DNA of 64,000 bases from Hypholoma sublateritium FD-334 SS-4 (taxonomy: Eukaryota > Basidiomycota > Agaricomycetes > Agaricales > Strophariaceae), in the NCBI GenBank assembly GCA_000827495.1, contig KN817529.1, positions 124,001 to 188,000 on the forward strand, written 5' to 3'. How positions within the stretch are numbered: the stretch's first letter is position 1; every line of letters starts with the position of its first letter. Below are positions 1 to 12,000 of this stretch, piece after piece. The translations under genes and the position numbers were made by a program. Under the pieces are notes generated by a model. That model saw only the letters and a program-made list of their open reading frames with translations. It did not search any database and was not told the origin of the DNA.

Positions 1-70
1 AACCGTGCCTTCCTTGCACACTCCCATCTCCTACCCGCACCGAGCTATCCTCCTCCCCACTTTCCTCTGC

Positions 71-3000
71 ATGAGTTCAGATGGCTTCTTCGGCGATGAC
101 GACTTCGATGCTGCGGCCCTCGAGCAGCTAGACGCCATCGAAGCCGCCCACTTTTCGCCCAAAAGACAGACAGCGCCAGCAGAGGCGCGCCATCCGCCGA
201 CGTCCCCTTTCGTGCCAGCCAAGCCCCCGCTCGGAAATGACTCCTCCTTCTACGACCTGTCCTTCGAAATCGACGATGACGAGTTCGCCCAGCTCGACAC
301 CTTCATCGCCGACTCGTACGAGGGCAAAGCGAAGCCCGTCGCTGGCCCAAGCAAACCCGCACGGACGAGCTCCAACAATAAGCTGCAGACCACTCTGTTC
401 GGGGACATCCTGCCTGCCGCGGCTTCGTCAAACGTTAGCAAGCCGCGGCCGCAGATAGAGAGGACCAAATCAGCCCCTCGAAGTGCGTTTGGCCAGCAGG
501 CGAAGAAGACGAAGCAGTGGGACCAGACGCAGTTCGCAAAGACCGGCGTGCGCAAGGCAAAGCCTGGGAAGGGGAAGGGGAGGTCATTCGATGACGACGA
601 CGAGGAAGAAGAGGCGGTCGAGTTCGAGCAGTTTCCTGCTCCTTTCGTGTCCCGTGAGTTTCCAGTCCACTCGTAACGCGCGCTCATGTTCAACGTGTAT
701 CGTTCAACAGTCGGGTAAGCATGAATTCTTAATTTACCTTCTTATTACATCCCTCCAATACCGAGCTCCTTTCTTAGGCCGGTATGTGTTTTATTGAATT
801 GTTTCAAACCTGCTTCCTCATCCGCAACGATAGCCCCCACCAATGAAAGTTCAAGCCGATCTACTCGAAGCAAAGCATTGGATATATCCACTTAACCGTC
901 CCAAGCGAGACTATCAATATAACATTGTCAAGAACGCTCTATTCGACAACACCCTGGTGGCATTACCCACTGGATTGGGTAAAACATTCATTGCCGGTGC
1001 CGTCATGCTAAATTGTATGCTTTTATTCTTCCTAACCTTCATCGTAAATGCTTACTTCTATGGGCCTAGATTATCGTTGGTTCCCAGAAGGAAAGGTGGT
1101 ATTTGTTGCTCCTACGAAGCCGCTTGTTGCCCAGCAGATCAGTGCGTGCCACGAAACTTGTGGAATTCCAGGGAGAGATGCCATCGAAATGAATGGCGAG
1201 ATACCGGCCTCGACCCGGTCCAGATACGTGAGCTCATCATCAGCGACTTGGCGATTACCTTGTAACATTTTCGCCTAGTGGAAGGAGAAGCGGGTATTCT
1301 ATATGACTCCCCAGACTCTCATGAACGATTTAATAGGGGAGAATTGCGATGTTCGGGATATCGTTTTATTTGTTGTTGGCAAGTGGATACAGTCCACTAT
1401 TATTTTGTGCTCTAATATCTTTTCAGATGAGGCACATCGTGCCACGGGCGACTACGCCTATAATCAAGTTATTCGCTTCCTTATGGCGAAGAACCCCCAT
1501 TTCCGCGTTTTGGCTCTAACGGCCACTCCTGGAAATAGTGTCGATTCCATCCAGACTCTTGTCGATGGCCTTCACATCAGTCGTATCGAGATTCGAAATG
1601 AAGAAAGTCTCGATTTGAAGGCATACCTTCACAAAAAGGTAATTCTTTCGTCCTCTGTTCCTTACATTGTTTCTCAATGTAGACCAGAACTTCGTCCCCC
1701 ATATTATCGCACCGGATGAAAATCTTGGGAAACTCCGTGATTTGCTCGCCAAGGCGATGGAAGTGAGGCCCTTCCTTTCTTGTTGATTTCCTACTGATCG
1801 TTATTTCGTAAGACCCTTATGAAGCCTCTTTGTAACGCAGGCCTCCTTTACCCTAGTGATTCGGCAGTCAAGATGCACCCATATCGCGCCCAAGCTCTCA
1901 TGAGCAACAAACAAAATATGAAGTTCTTCCACACTCTGTCCATGCTGGGTAGCTTAGCTCGGGCGATGCTCTATCTTGTAAGCTTCCGTCGTTCTCTCAT
2001 ATGCACACGATAGACGGAGCTCAAAACGAACAGGTTGCAGGATCATACTCAGCATGTTACACGTTCGCCCATAAGCTGATGACCGATAGCGTCGACGAAG
2101 TCACCGTGGACGGAAAGAAAAAGGCGGGCAGCAGTAAGAAGTACAAGGAGAACCCTCAGTTTTGTGCTTTTGTCAAAGAGCTCGAGCTGCAGCGCGCTCG
2201 CGGATACAGCATTCATCCCAAAATCGAGAAGCTGAAAACCATTCTCATCCAACATTTCGCGTCAAGGCTCACTGAAGAAGGCCCCGAGGACGATACGAAA
2301 GTTATGGTTTTCTCGTCATATCGCGAGGTGGTGGATGACATCGTGACAGAGCTGAATAAGGATCGCCCCCTCATTCGTGCTACACAATTCATCGGCCAAG
2401 GTGTAGATAAGCAGGGCAAGAAGGGGCTCAGCCAGAAAGAGCAGCTTGCAGTAAGCACTGTGCCACTTCAATCGCCGTCAGTTGACTTACCCCAAGTGAC
2501 CAGGTCATCAAGAAGTTCAAGGAGGGCGAATACAATGTTTTGGTCGCTACCGTTGTTGGTGAAGAAGGTCTGGACATAGGTGACCTTGACATGTCTGTCT
2601 GCTATGATGCAGATAAGGCCCCAACCCGCATGGTACGCAGTCCATGGCATATCGTATTCAGTCATGTTTCTCACCTGCCCGAAGATTCAAAGGTTTGGGC
2701 GGACGGGTCGTAAACGTGAAGGCACGATCCATGCCCTGCTTGCTGAAGGTCGCGAAGAGACCAACATCGAGAAAGCTGAAGCTACCTATAAAGAGGTGCA
2801 GAAAGTTGTCAACAGAGGCGAGCTTTATGAACTATACGGCGATGTCGAGCGATTGATTCCAGACCACATAACGCCGCTATGCGTGGAGAAGGTCGTCGAA
2901 ATCGAGGAATATGTGCGCGAGGAACGCCGCAAAAAAGCGTCTCCCAAGAAGGGCGCGAAAAGGAAGAGAAACGACACCATCGACCGCAACATCCCTGCAG

Positions 3001-4628
3001 GTGCAAGTACAGGGTTCATCTCTGTGCGCGACCTCGTCGTCAAGGGCGCCAAGAAACAGAAAAAGACTGTCATCAAGGACCTTGAGGCGCTTGCCGAAGT
3101 GGATGGAAGTGACGAGGACATCGAACAAGGTCTCATCTCCCTTACTCGTCGGACGCAGTCGGCATCTGCAGGGAAGGCAAGCGAAAAGCAGGCGCTAAAG
3201 AGCAGGCTTAAGAAATCCGCTACGAATGTACCCAAAAAAGTGGCAAAGCCACGGAAGAAGAAGGCACCCGAGCTGACTGCCAGTCAAGTGTCGGCTCTGG
3301 GCGAGGATGATTCAGACGATCGGGACATAGAAAGTGGCCTTATCGTGCCTTCTCTCAAGAGCCAGCTGCAGGCCAGCAGAAAAGAAAATGCAGCTCTGTC
3401 GCCAACGCCCGAGTCATCACCCATCAAACCGCTGAAGAACGCCGCTGGCGTATCTCTCATCGAACTGACGGATTCTGAACACGAAGATCTCATGCCCATA
3501 GACAGAAACGAAGATTATGACCCTCCCATCTTCGATCACGACATGTATGAAGCGCCCCAAGCGGACCAGAACATGAGCTGGCTGGTCGATGACGACGATG
3601 ATGAAAGATGTGACTTCGAGATCGTCGACTCGTCGCCCCCGCCCGTGCCTAAACGAACGTCCCAAGCAGTGTTCGAACGCATGGAAATAGATGATGAATC
3701 TATGGAGATATCGAACCCTGTCCGATATGATGACGAGGTCATCCCCACCTCTGACCCCTTCGAACCTATGGCGGAAGACTCTGTGGAGTTCGTAGAGCCG
3801 GAACTCCCTTCTTCTCGTACGGCGAATGGCCCGTCGCAGATGAACGCTTTCTCGACCGCCTTCCGCCCTTCCTCGGCCCTACTCCCGCTTCCCAAGAAAT
3901 CCAAAGCAAACAAGGTGTCCTCGTCACCTAGCGAGAGCACCCCAAGCAGCTCAGCAAATCAAGGGGCCGGGAGAGGAAATAAGGCGATGTTGCCCCCAGC
4001 CCTACCCCAGCGGTTCCTCCAGTCGCCCGGAAACACCGCCATGGAGATGCCAGAGGCATCGTTCCCCGTACGCCCGTTGGGCAAGCGCCGCCGGGTCGTC
4101 ATCGACGAGCCCGAGTCGCCCGACGCGGACGCGGACATGCCCCCGCCCGCCTCACAGCGGCGCCTGCACCGCATCGCGTCCACCCCCGTCCGCACGAGGT
4201 CGAAGCCTGCAAAGGCGAAGCGCGCGCTGCCGTCGCTCCTCGCGCGCAACGTGAACCCGCTCTTCGACGGGGAGGCGGAGCACTCGGGCGACGAGGTGAG
4301 CGAGGGCTTCTCAGAGGAAGACGTGGAGAGCGAGTCGGATCGGCAGTTCATCCGCAACTCGCCGCTGACGCAGGCATCGCCATCGTATGACCAGAGCCTC
4401 GTGTATCGCCGCAGCCTGATGACGCAGGCGCCCGGGGAAAGGTCCGCGCCCGCGTTCGGGAGCCGCCCGGTGCGCGCGCGGCCGTTTGGGCGAATGGACG
4501 GGGCGCGCCATGGCGGCGGCGGGTTCCTCCCATCGAGCTCGCCGCCGCCTCCAGATGATGATCTAGACCACTATCATCTGGGGAGCTTCGTCGTCGACGA
4601 CGACGAAGAGATCTCGTACGAACTTTAA
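71..4628 (+). CDS. mph1: ATP-dependent DNA helicase Mph1/FANCM, multi-exon
   Basis: Nuclear 3'-to-5' DNA helicase of the FANCM/Mph1/Hef family, which remodels stalled forks and D-loops. The chosen start is the first ATG (71), giving [15 protein letters not shown]; no upstream in-frame ATG is present. Visible helicase motifs in order: Walker [11 protein letters not shown] (near 967-996), [10 protein letters not shown] (motif Ia), [15 protein letters not shown] (Walker B, after an intron near 1425), LTATPG (motif III), [10 protein letters not shown] (motif V, near 2550) and [11 protein letters not shown] (motif VI, near 2690). The last exon encodes a long acidic and Ser-rich tail of about 600 residues with basic KKRK-like patches, usual for Mph1 orthologues. 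At least eight introns interrupt the helicase core, including a chain with two 4-nt exons (see separate entry). It is convergent with the next gene. Identification is firm; exact exon borders between 1000 and 2700 are approximate. Confidence 0.93.
654..833 (+). other. Intron chain with two 4-nt microexons in mph1
   Basis: Exon 1 ends in phase 1 at 653 (before gtgagt). Three introns, 654-710, 715-777 and 782-833 (57, 63 and 52 nt), leave two 4-nt exons, TCGG at 711-714 and GCCG at 778-781. Both are flanked by good signals (acag/gtaagc and ttag/gtatgt). The joined codons read S-L-G-P-P-P-P-M-K-V into the helicase core. Joining exon 1 directly to 834 would shift the frame, since exon 1 ends in phase 1 and the exon at 834 starts in phase 0. 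Inferred from splice signals and frame only. Confidence 0.65.
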
Positions 4629-4956
4629 TCTGAATCTATACTGAATCTTGCTTGTTCCATCAACCAGTACTTACACTTCAGCGGACATCCTCATTTGCAT
4701 TGTTATATCAGATTCCATACCCGCTCGCATTACTGTACATTAATTTAAATCGCATATTTTTATTTGCACTAAAACACTGATCTAGATAAGAAAAAGAGCG
4801 GTTGCACTCTCGGTCAAAAAAGAAGTCCGTGCTCTGCCCACCTCCTTATCTCAGTGCGTGTCAAATCTAGCATATAACATAGGCGGTAAAAAAAAAATCG
4901 ACAGTACAAGTACATATATGTGACATTTCAAACACAATCAATTGAAACGGAATAGA
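4629..4956. other. Convergent intergenic region, mph1 / membrane protein
   Basis: AT-rich 3' ends of two convergent genes, with A-tracts near 4890. No gene or structured element was seen. Confidence 0.6.
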
Positions 4957-6221
4957 TCACTGTACCCTGTGAGCCTGCGCCTTTTTTCTCGCGTCCACAA
5001 GGCTGCTCTTTTTCTTCACTTCCTTGGAGTCATCCAAAGAATCATCGCTGTACGACGTTCGAACTGACACCCTCGTGGGAGATACCACGGGGAACGGCGC
5101 CACCACGACGTCCGACAGGTTGGCCATATGCATGTTGCGGTATACGCGGCACGAGAGGACGGACACGAGCACCAGATGGCACACGATGAACATAACACTG
5201 ATGGGCGCCACGGACACGTACACACATACGACGATGAACAGATTCGATACAATCACGACCCTGTTCAATGCGAAATTCTGCGTCAGCGCGGCGCACGGCG
5301 AGTAGAGCGTGGATACCTCACATGAAGTATAGCTGATTGTCCTTGAGCAGCGCGCGGGAGAAGATGGGGAGGGGCTTCCCGAATGTGAGAAGGGTTGTGA
5401 GCTTGGTGCCGCACGGGGCGTCCTTCGCCACAAACATGGAAAGGACCGCGTACGCGATGGCAACATAGACCATCGTGTCGTTCACCATGAGGATTATGGT
5501 GGTTGGGCCTAGGAGGTGTCCGCGTATGGACTCGACGCAATATTGGGTCGTTGCAATGTGCACGGCAGTGAACGTGAACGGAATGGTTAGGAGCATTCCG
5601 ACAACACTGAACCACAGGATCCCGTACACCACGATGATGATTTTGCTCTTGTTGTACACGGCACAGACACGGAGGTAGAACATCGCGGTAGTTGCGGACA
5701 CGAAGACGACCAGTAGGGCGTTGATCGCGTCGTACATCTTGGCGCAATTTGCGACAGGCAGAGCTGGAAAATATTATCGGAATATTAGCGTAAGGACGAC
5801 TGATGATGGATTGGTGTAAACTCACTCAGTAGTACTGCCCTGCAGAGCATATATGCGAGAAGAGTAATTCTAACGTCGCAGAACAGATAAGACATGTGTT
5901 ATAGGAATGTCAAATAAATTGGCGCATACCGGGTGATAAAGTATATGGCAGTAGGAAATTTGAATTTTTGGAGGAAGAGGAGGTCAAAGTCTCCTTTGAG
6001 ATTATTGATGAAATCCCATAGTATGACCTACATATCGACAACATTGAGTTCTTTCCGCAGAAAAACCTGACAATATGACGACTTACCGCCAGACATCCCA
6101 TGTGGATATAAGTGGCGACGCTGATCTGGTAGGCTAATTCTGGAGGAAAGAAAATAAGAGGAGTAGACTCGAACACGACAGTAGGGAAGGTCGCGTTGTT
6201 GGCGTCAGTGGTAAGAAACAT
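4957..6221 (-). CDS. DUF6533-like seven-helix membrane protein
   Basis: Basidiomycete-specific multi-pass membrane protein of unknown function, resembling the DUF6533 family. The diagnostic stretch is an exon at about 5928-6030 encoding WDFINNLKGDFDLLF followed by IYFITRYAP, the usual helix 2 region with its conserved W-D and T-R-Y. Later exons encode several hydrophobic helices (about 5318-5760) and a final pair (about 5120-5260), then a polar C-terminal tail of about 60 residues rich in Ser and Lys. The first ATG in frame is at 6221 (MFLTTDANNATF, with an N-glycosylation-like NAT); nothing upstream offers an ATG. Introns at about 5260-5316, 5765-5825, 5870-5930, 6030-6090 and 6105-6137 are approximate. 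Receptor-like topology is an inference; no ligand or G-protein coupling is known for the family. Confidence 0.75.
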
Positions 6222-6510
6222 TGCAGGAGAGGGTTCTACTGTTGTCAAACATGGTCAGCGTTGCATGAATTATATATGTGAGCAGGATACTCTATTCATA
6301 TTCAAACTTCCGAAGAAATTGACATCAAGTCGCAAGGTATGCCCCGGACAGTTCATCTAGAGATAAATTGGGCACCGAAAGAAAGCAATGAGTAGGGTAA
6401 TCTTATGATGCTGATGGATCATGGGTGGGCTCACCACAGTTGAGGGGCTTGCATCAACACAGCATACAGCTTGCGCAATGTCAAGTCTATGCCAATAAGG
6501 GAGTGTGATA

Positions 6511-6855
6511 GTGCTCCGTACGGTGGCAAGATAGTCAGCATTTCTCGTCAGCAGTGTACCCGTGCTCCGCATAGTGGTAGGTGACAAAGTGTTTACGAGC
6601 ACCCAGGCTGTCCCCATGCTCTGCATGCTGGAAAGGTACTCAGCACTGTCTCGCCGTCTTTTGGCAAACCCCGATAATGGGACCATAGTCGGATTTCAAA
6701 GTACCCGACGAGTTTGGAAGTTATCCCAGAAGATTTTTCAACTTGACACACCACCAGCAGTGTACCCGTGCTCCGCATGGTGGCAATGTACTCAGTGTTC
6801 GAAGTTTTTCACTGCCCCATGCTCTACACGATAGCAAGGCAGTCGGCACTGTCTT
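6511..6855. repeat. Degenerate 51-bp minisatellite
   Basis: Five recognisable copies of a unit whose core is close to GTGCTCCGCATGGTGGCAA and which usually ends near tcagcactgtc. Cores start at 6511, 6562, 6616, 6768 and 6819, so the spacings are 51, 54, 152 and 51. The 152-bp gap is about three units long and may hold decayed copies. Since 51 is a multiple of three, the minus strand reads as related 17-residue blocks (for example ADYLATVRSTITL and TEYIATMRSTGTLL), but no start or gene context supports translation. It lies between the membrane-protein gene and threonine aldolase. Confidence 0.7.
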
Positions 6856-6967
6856 GCTGGTCCATGGTTTATTTTCTTTCTGCACATATAAATCTAGATA
6901 GTGAGCACTGAGATTTAAACAAACGGCTACGCATCTCATTATCTTTATTGAACACCAGAGGTGGACT

Positions 6968-8685
6968 CTACTTGTCAATCTTAGGCACACGGCGCACATA
7001 GACGTCTTTGAATGCACTCTCCGCCTGCCCCTCGGGCTTGACAAACCCAGCCGCGCGCTTCTCCTCCGCCAGCACGCGCACAACGCCCAGGAGATCGTCC
7101 ACGGCCGCCTCCGAAGTCTGGATGTGCACCACCAGGCGCGAGCCCCCGAGGAAAAGCGGCTCCGGCAGCGCAGAACCGCGGTTGCCGATCTCGTCAAAGG
7201 TGACCCCGATGGGGGTGGGGTCGTAGAAGATCTACCACGTATATAAACGTTATTTCATGTCCTGGTAGAGAAAGTATTGGCTGCTTACCATGCAGGTCTC
7301 CGCGCGGCTGAGGATCGCGCAGCCGATCTCCTCGAGGCCCGCCTCGAGCCGCCGTGCAAGCGCGTGTACGCGCGGGAGCTGCGGAAAGTTGTGCGTCAAT
7401 GCGTACGCGCCCGCCGCTGCGAGGATGCCTGTCTGGCGCATGCCGCCGCCAAAAAGCTTGCGGAACCGGCGTGCTTTCGCGATGAACTCCTTTGTGCCAA
7501 CGAGGACCGAGCCAACCGGGGCGCCTGTATTCGCATGCGGTTTCAGAGAATGAGATTTGAGAGAGGTAGCGGGGACAGCGTACCTAGGCCCTTGCTAAGG
7601 CACAGGCTGACGGAGTCGAAGGGCGCACAAAGTTCGCTCAACGGCATTTCTGTCTCGGCAGCGACATGCCATATCCGGGCGCCGTCAAGGTGCATCTTGA
7701 CCCCGACAGAGTGCGCGTATTCCGAGATAGCGATGACTTCCTCCTGCGGGATTATCGTCCCGTTGAGCGTGTTCTCGAGAGCAACGATCTCAGTCGGTGC
7801 GCTGGTACTGTGCGTGAGCGTATGCGCCTGGCGTGGAAACGTGCAGCGTACAAGTGACCGTCGTCGCTGATGATGATGTTGTCCTTAACATCCTGCAGCG
7901 TCAGATGGTGCTCTGCGTGGATTCATGATTATTTATTTTGTTCTGAGAATACACAGCTTTCTCACTGTTAGACGGAATCACGGGAATCACGGCTGCGCCC
8001 GAGTGGAAGGCCGCGCCTCCAGCTTCGTATCTGATAGCCCAGTCAGCAAAATGTATTCAAACAGAACAAAGAAATATGAAGTTCACTTGTGAATGTGAGC
8101 GCGATGGTCGCATATGATGGAATATGGCGGTTGCTTCAAGTGTGTGCGGAGGCCGATTTGATTCGACGCGGTTCCCGATGGGAGGTAGAGCCCGGCCTCC
8201 TTGCCCGTTATTTTGGCGATATGGGCTTCCAGAGCCCTGTATGATTGGCATATTCCCCTAGTCAGGCGTAGATTTTCCGGGTAGGTCAAACGACTGACGC
8301 AGAGGACGGCTCAAAGTACACATCGTCGCCGAGTGTCGCGAGCGTTGCATACGCGTACATATCCTCAGTGGGCACTGATCACGGGAAACCTAACTCAGCC
8401 ACACTCGCATTTCAGATAGGCGCTCGAGATCAACCTGTCACTGTGTCCGCTGCACGCCACCCGGTAAGAGATCGGAGCGTAAGTAGGGCAGTGTTGCTTA
8501 CATATGAACGTTCGGGCGATCTCCTTGCGCTTCTTGGCGTTCTCCAACGCATGCGTCTCCGAGAGGATGTCAAACTTGACCGTGTCAGCGATACTGGAGA
8601 AAGCGGCGGTGGCCATGGTGCGTGCTGGAGCTGTGGGGCGGAATCTGCGAGCGGTGAGGGGAATAAGAAGGAACCGGCGGATCAT
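6968..8685 (-). CDS. GLY1: Low-specificity L-threonine aldolase
   Basis: PLP enzyme cleaving threonine (or allo-threonine) to glycine and acetaldehyde. Family landmarks, read on the minus strand: ISDTVTVPTEDMY (spread over three exons), GDDVYFEPSSA, GKEAGLYLPSGTASNQ (the SGT phosphate-binding region), HLDGARIWH (PLP-interacting Asp), and the Schiff-base Lys in SLCLSKGLGAPVGS (about 7590). The C-terminus ends VYVRRVPKIDK with TAG at 6968-6970. Two starts are possible. The ATG at 8685 adds MIRRFLLIPLTARRFRPT, which looks like a mitochondrial presequence; the ATG at 8616 gives MATAAFSSIADT. I prefer 8685 weakly. A 15-nt exon at 8435-8449 carries the DTVT motif. GC-rich coding sequence sits in AT-rich flanks. 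Function is confident; the start and the middle introns are less so. Confidence 0.92.
8435..8449 (-). other. 15-nt microexon of threonine aldolase
   Basis: On the minus strand CGGACACAGTGACAG lies between introns 8450-8501 (gtaagc...gtgcag) and 8375-8434 (gttgat...gatcag). Exon 1 ends with T, so TCG is completed, and the last G joins TG of the next exon. The result is S-D-T-V-T-V-P-T-E-D-M, the near-invariant N-terminal motif of threonine aldolases. Confidence 0.8.
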
Positions 8686-8955
8686 GTGGCTGCCTTTTGC
8701 TCGTAAATCAGTCACGAAAGGGGCCCCATTTATGGCGAAAGATATGCACCGAGAAAGAGCGATAGCGGCAGAGTATGGGCCGGAGAGAGTCAAGTATGTC
8801 AGTCAGTACTCACACGCACCGTGACGGCGATGAAGGCAATTTAGACACGGTGAGTACGGTCCGGATGACGCGGACGCGCTACTGACTCTTGTGGCTGGCC
8901 GAAGATAAGTATTTTCTGCCAACTGGTTTTCAGAAGTTGCTGGATTGCGACAACT

Positions 8956-8996
8956 CTTTCACAGTTATTCAAGAAGCGATTGTATAACTGTGAAAG
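8956..8996. repeat. 13-bp perfect inverted repeat (hairpin)
   Basis: CTTTCACAGTTAT (8956-8968) and its exact reverse complement (8984-8996) are separated by 15 nt. It lies between the start of threonine aldolase and the 3' end of the NRPS-like reductase, about 60 bp beyond the latter's stop codon. Confidence 0.8.
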
Positions 8997-9053
8997 GGAA
9001 AATCGAGAATAAAAACTGAACGCATTGACAACGCTGCATCCCAAGATACTCCT

Positions 9054-12000
9054 TTACATAAAACCTACAGCACGCCAGTATGAGACCCACAATTTCGCAT
9101 CCACCCCGCTCAGCTGCTCCGAATTAGCCAACGTGGGGGAGGCTTTCACGGCGTTCTCCGTAGAAAGACGTGGAAGCCCAAAAGCCTCGCATGCGTTCTC
9201 GACTGTCCCATCGGCCTTAAGCCCCAGGCTCCTGTAGAAATTGAGCAGTCGCAAAGCCGCAACTGAATTAAGGCTCGTATCTGTATCTTCTTTCTGAGCG
9301 AGCGCTAAATGTTCTAACTTGGATAACCATTCGTGATAAGGGACGAGAGGAACAGAGAGCTCGGTTGATAGCGCCTTTGCCAGCGTCGGCCATGGAGTCG
9401 GAGTGGGATGAACAAGATGAACAATCCCTGATTCTGGAGCGTTCATTATGTCGACCAAGCTTCGACCAGCGACGTGAACTGGAAGCCAAGATATATCCTG
9501 TGCCAACCATATAGATATCAATAATCACATAAAGAAGCGGTGTTATTTAAAATACCTTTCCGACATTCGGGAGGCAGGAGACGAATTTTGCACTCTGAAC
9601 TAAAGCTGGAAGCCATTCTTTGGTGCTCCAAAATCCGTTCGGTCCACCGCTGATCTGGCCCACACGAACGATGACGGTTTTGAGAGGGGTGGTTGACGAT
9701 GCGGCCCTCAGTACCTGCTCCGAAACCCACTTCGATTCCGTATATCCTGTCCCAATAGCCACTTGGGCTTCAATAGGCAACTCTGGGAGATTTTCGACAG
9801 TAGAGATTGGGTTTTGGAAAACACCAATAGTACTGGTGAAGATCGCAGTAGGAGGGCGGGGAAGCGGGGAAGAAAGAGAGAAGTCAATGAGGCTACGCAG
9901 TCCCCGAACGTTTGCCTCAAATGATGTGAGTGATAGGTTGAAATCCACAGGCCAAGCTGACTCCAACAAATGAATGGTGATTTGAAGCGAAGAATTATAT
10001 TATGACCTACCGTTATGTATGATGTGCGTGACGGACTTTTGCATCTTCAAAATGGTGTTATTTTATGTGTTTGGAGGAATAATCAAAGTCGTTACGTACC
10101 ATATCGTAAACTGTTCGTTCCAGCGACCAGTATGGCTCATCCAATCTTCCTTCCAACAAAGTTATCTTGGGGGATTCCAATATGCTTAGCGGAAGCGCTT
10201 TATCAAGTAAAGAAGTTCGCTGGCGGTCGAGCAGGGTGGCAGATCCGTCCTTCGATGGTCGGTTAATGCAGTACACGCGTTCAACACCGTCATCCGCAAC
10301 AAGAGCGCTGAGGATGAACGTTCCGAGCCCCCCTGTTGAACCGGTGAGAAGCACAATCTTGTGATCGGGAAATGGGCTGGTCCCAGGATTGTGTCCTGGA
10401 AAATTGGCCGAGTACTTGGCGGCCATATCTTCCATACCTTTCTGCCTGACGTCATCCGCAGATTGGTGGGTCTGGTTACCAGAGATGTGGGCGACCAGAA
10501 ACGTAGCAAGCGCCGATATGGTAGGGTAGTCGTACACAAAGTTGTTGGCATTCCTTCGGGTATCCAATTGGATACTATCGCGCAGCGCACGCGTGAGCGT
10601 ATTCCTGATCCATGTCGCTTGAAGGCTGTAATAAGGCATAGACTGAGAAAAGCGTCTGGGTGAGTATTGGATGACATACCTGTCACACCCATGCTGGAAA
10701 ATGTCATCGTCGTCTTTGACCTGGTGTACTAAGACACCGCCGACGACAGCTCTAACAAAATTGGTGGCAGAGACAATGTCCCACTCCTTCGGGAGAGGGA
10801 TGCTCGTTTGCGTAGTGCGATCCACGGCGTCATACACAGCCTCCACCTCGTCTACGTAATTTTTGAGAATGGCCTGACGGCGCGCGGTGTTCTTTGCCGT
10901 ATATTCGAATGGTTTGCTAGGCTTTGCAACAACAATCATCTCCTTAAATAACCGAGAATGCTGGGGGGCGAACTGATTCATCTTCTGGATCGTCGGCCTG
11001 TTTCGGCTCAGTACATACCCTAATTCGCACTGAAGAGTGACTACGTACCATATCTTGTTTCTAAAGCTCTCGAGCGCGGTATCGTCAGACGGATCGAATT
11101 TGAAGGCAGGCTTGGGGTCTATGAGAACTCCGGCTTGGAATTTTCCACGCCCAAACATCACAGAAGATTGGACGTGAGGGTCTTGATTGAGGATATTTTC
11201 TTCGTAAAAACCATTAGTTGGGCTTGGGTTATTTTTTTTTAAAAAAAAACACATACCGAGAGGGCCTGGATTCGTCTAATAACATTTAAAGGAAACATTT
11301 ATTAGCGGCAACAAATGGTTACACAAGTCCGAACTACCTTCTCTCCGGTGTTGTGCATAATCTGATCGTCGGTTCTGCCAAACACTTTCCAATAACCAGG
11401 TTTCGTCGGGTGCGCCATCAAGAGGTCAGATGTAGCATAGGCATCGACTCCGTTTACTTGGGTGTTTATCACTGACGGATGGCAATATTCATTCGCCTGT
11501 TATGAAGTGTCATGCGAGCGTCGCATCTCCCCGAATTGTGGACTTACGACCATAACGAATTCGTAGGTGTTCTCATGATATAGAACCATTTCAGCTTTCA
11601 CCAAGCCCGGGAACTTGAAATATTCCCAGTCATACCCAGGCGACGCTGTTTATATATCAGTGTACTTGTTCCTGTGTTAATGGTATTTCTAAATAGCAGT
11701 ACCTGGAAGTATAGGACTCATCACCCCGCCCTCAGTTCTACAAAAATAAGATTTCAAGGACTCGTAAATTGCAAAGTAACTTACGCTCCGTAGAGAACAA
11801 AAATGGAAACCCCTTGGGAGGTCATATAATCTCCGGCAGCCTTGTTCAATGGCCCACCACCGTACAGCTTTGAGGGTTTCAATGAGTGTCAAGGATTTTG
11901 TATCTTATATACTTCCATGCTTACAACACCTCTACGGGTAGCGAGCCATTTTACGTACACCGGATTCCGAGACCACGCCTAACAAAGTGATCAGGCAACT

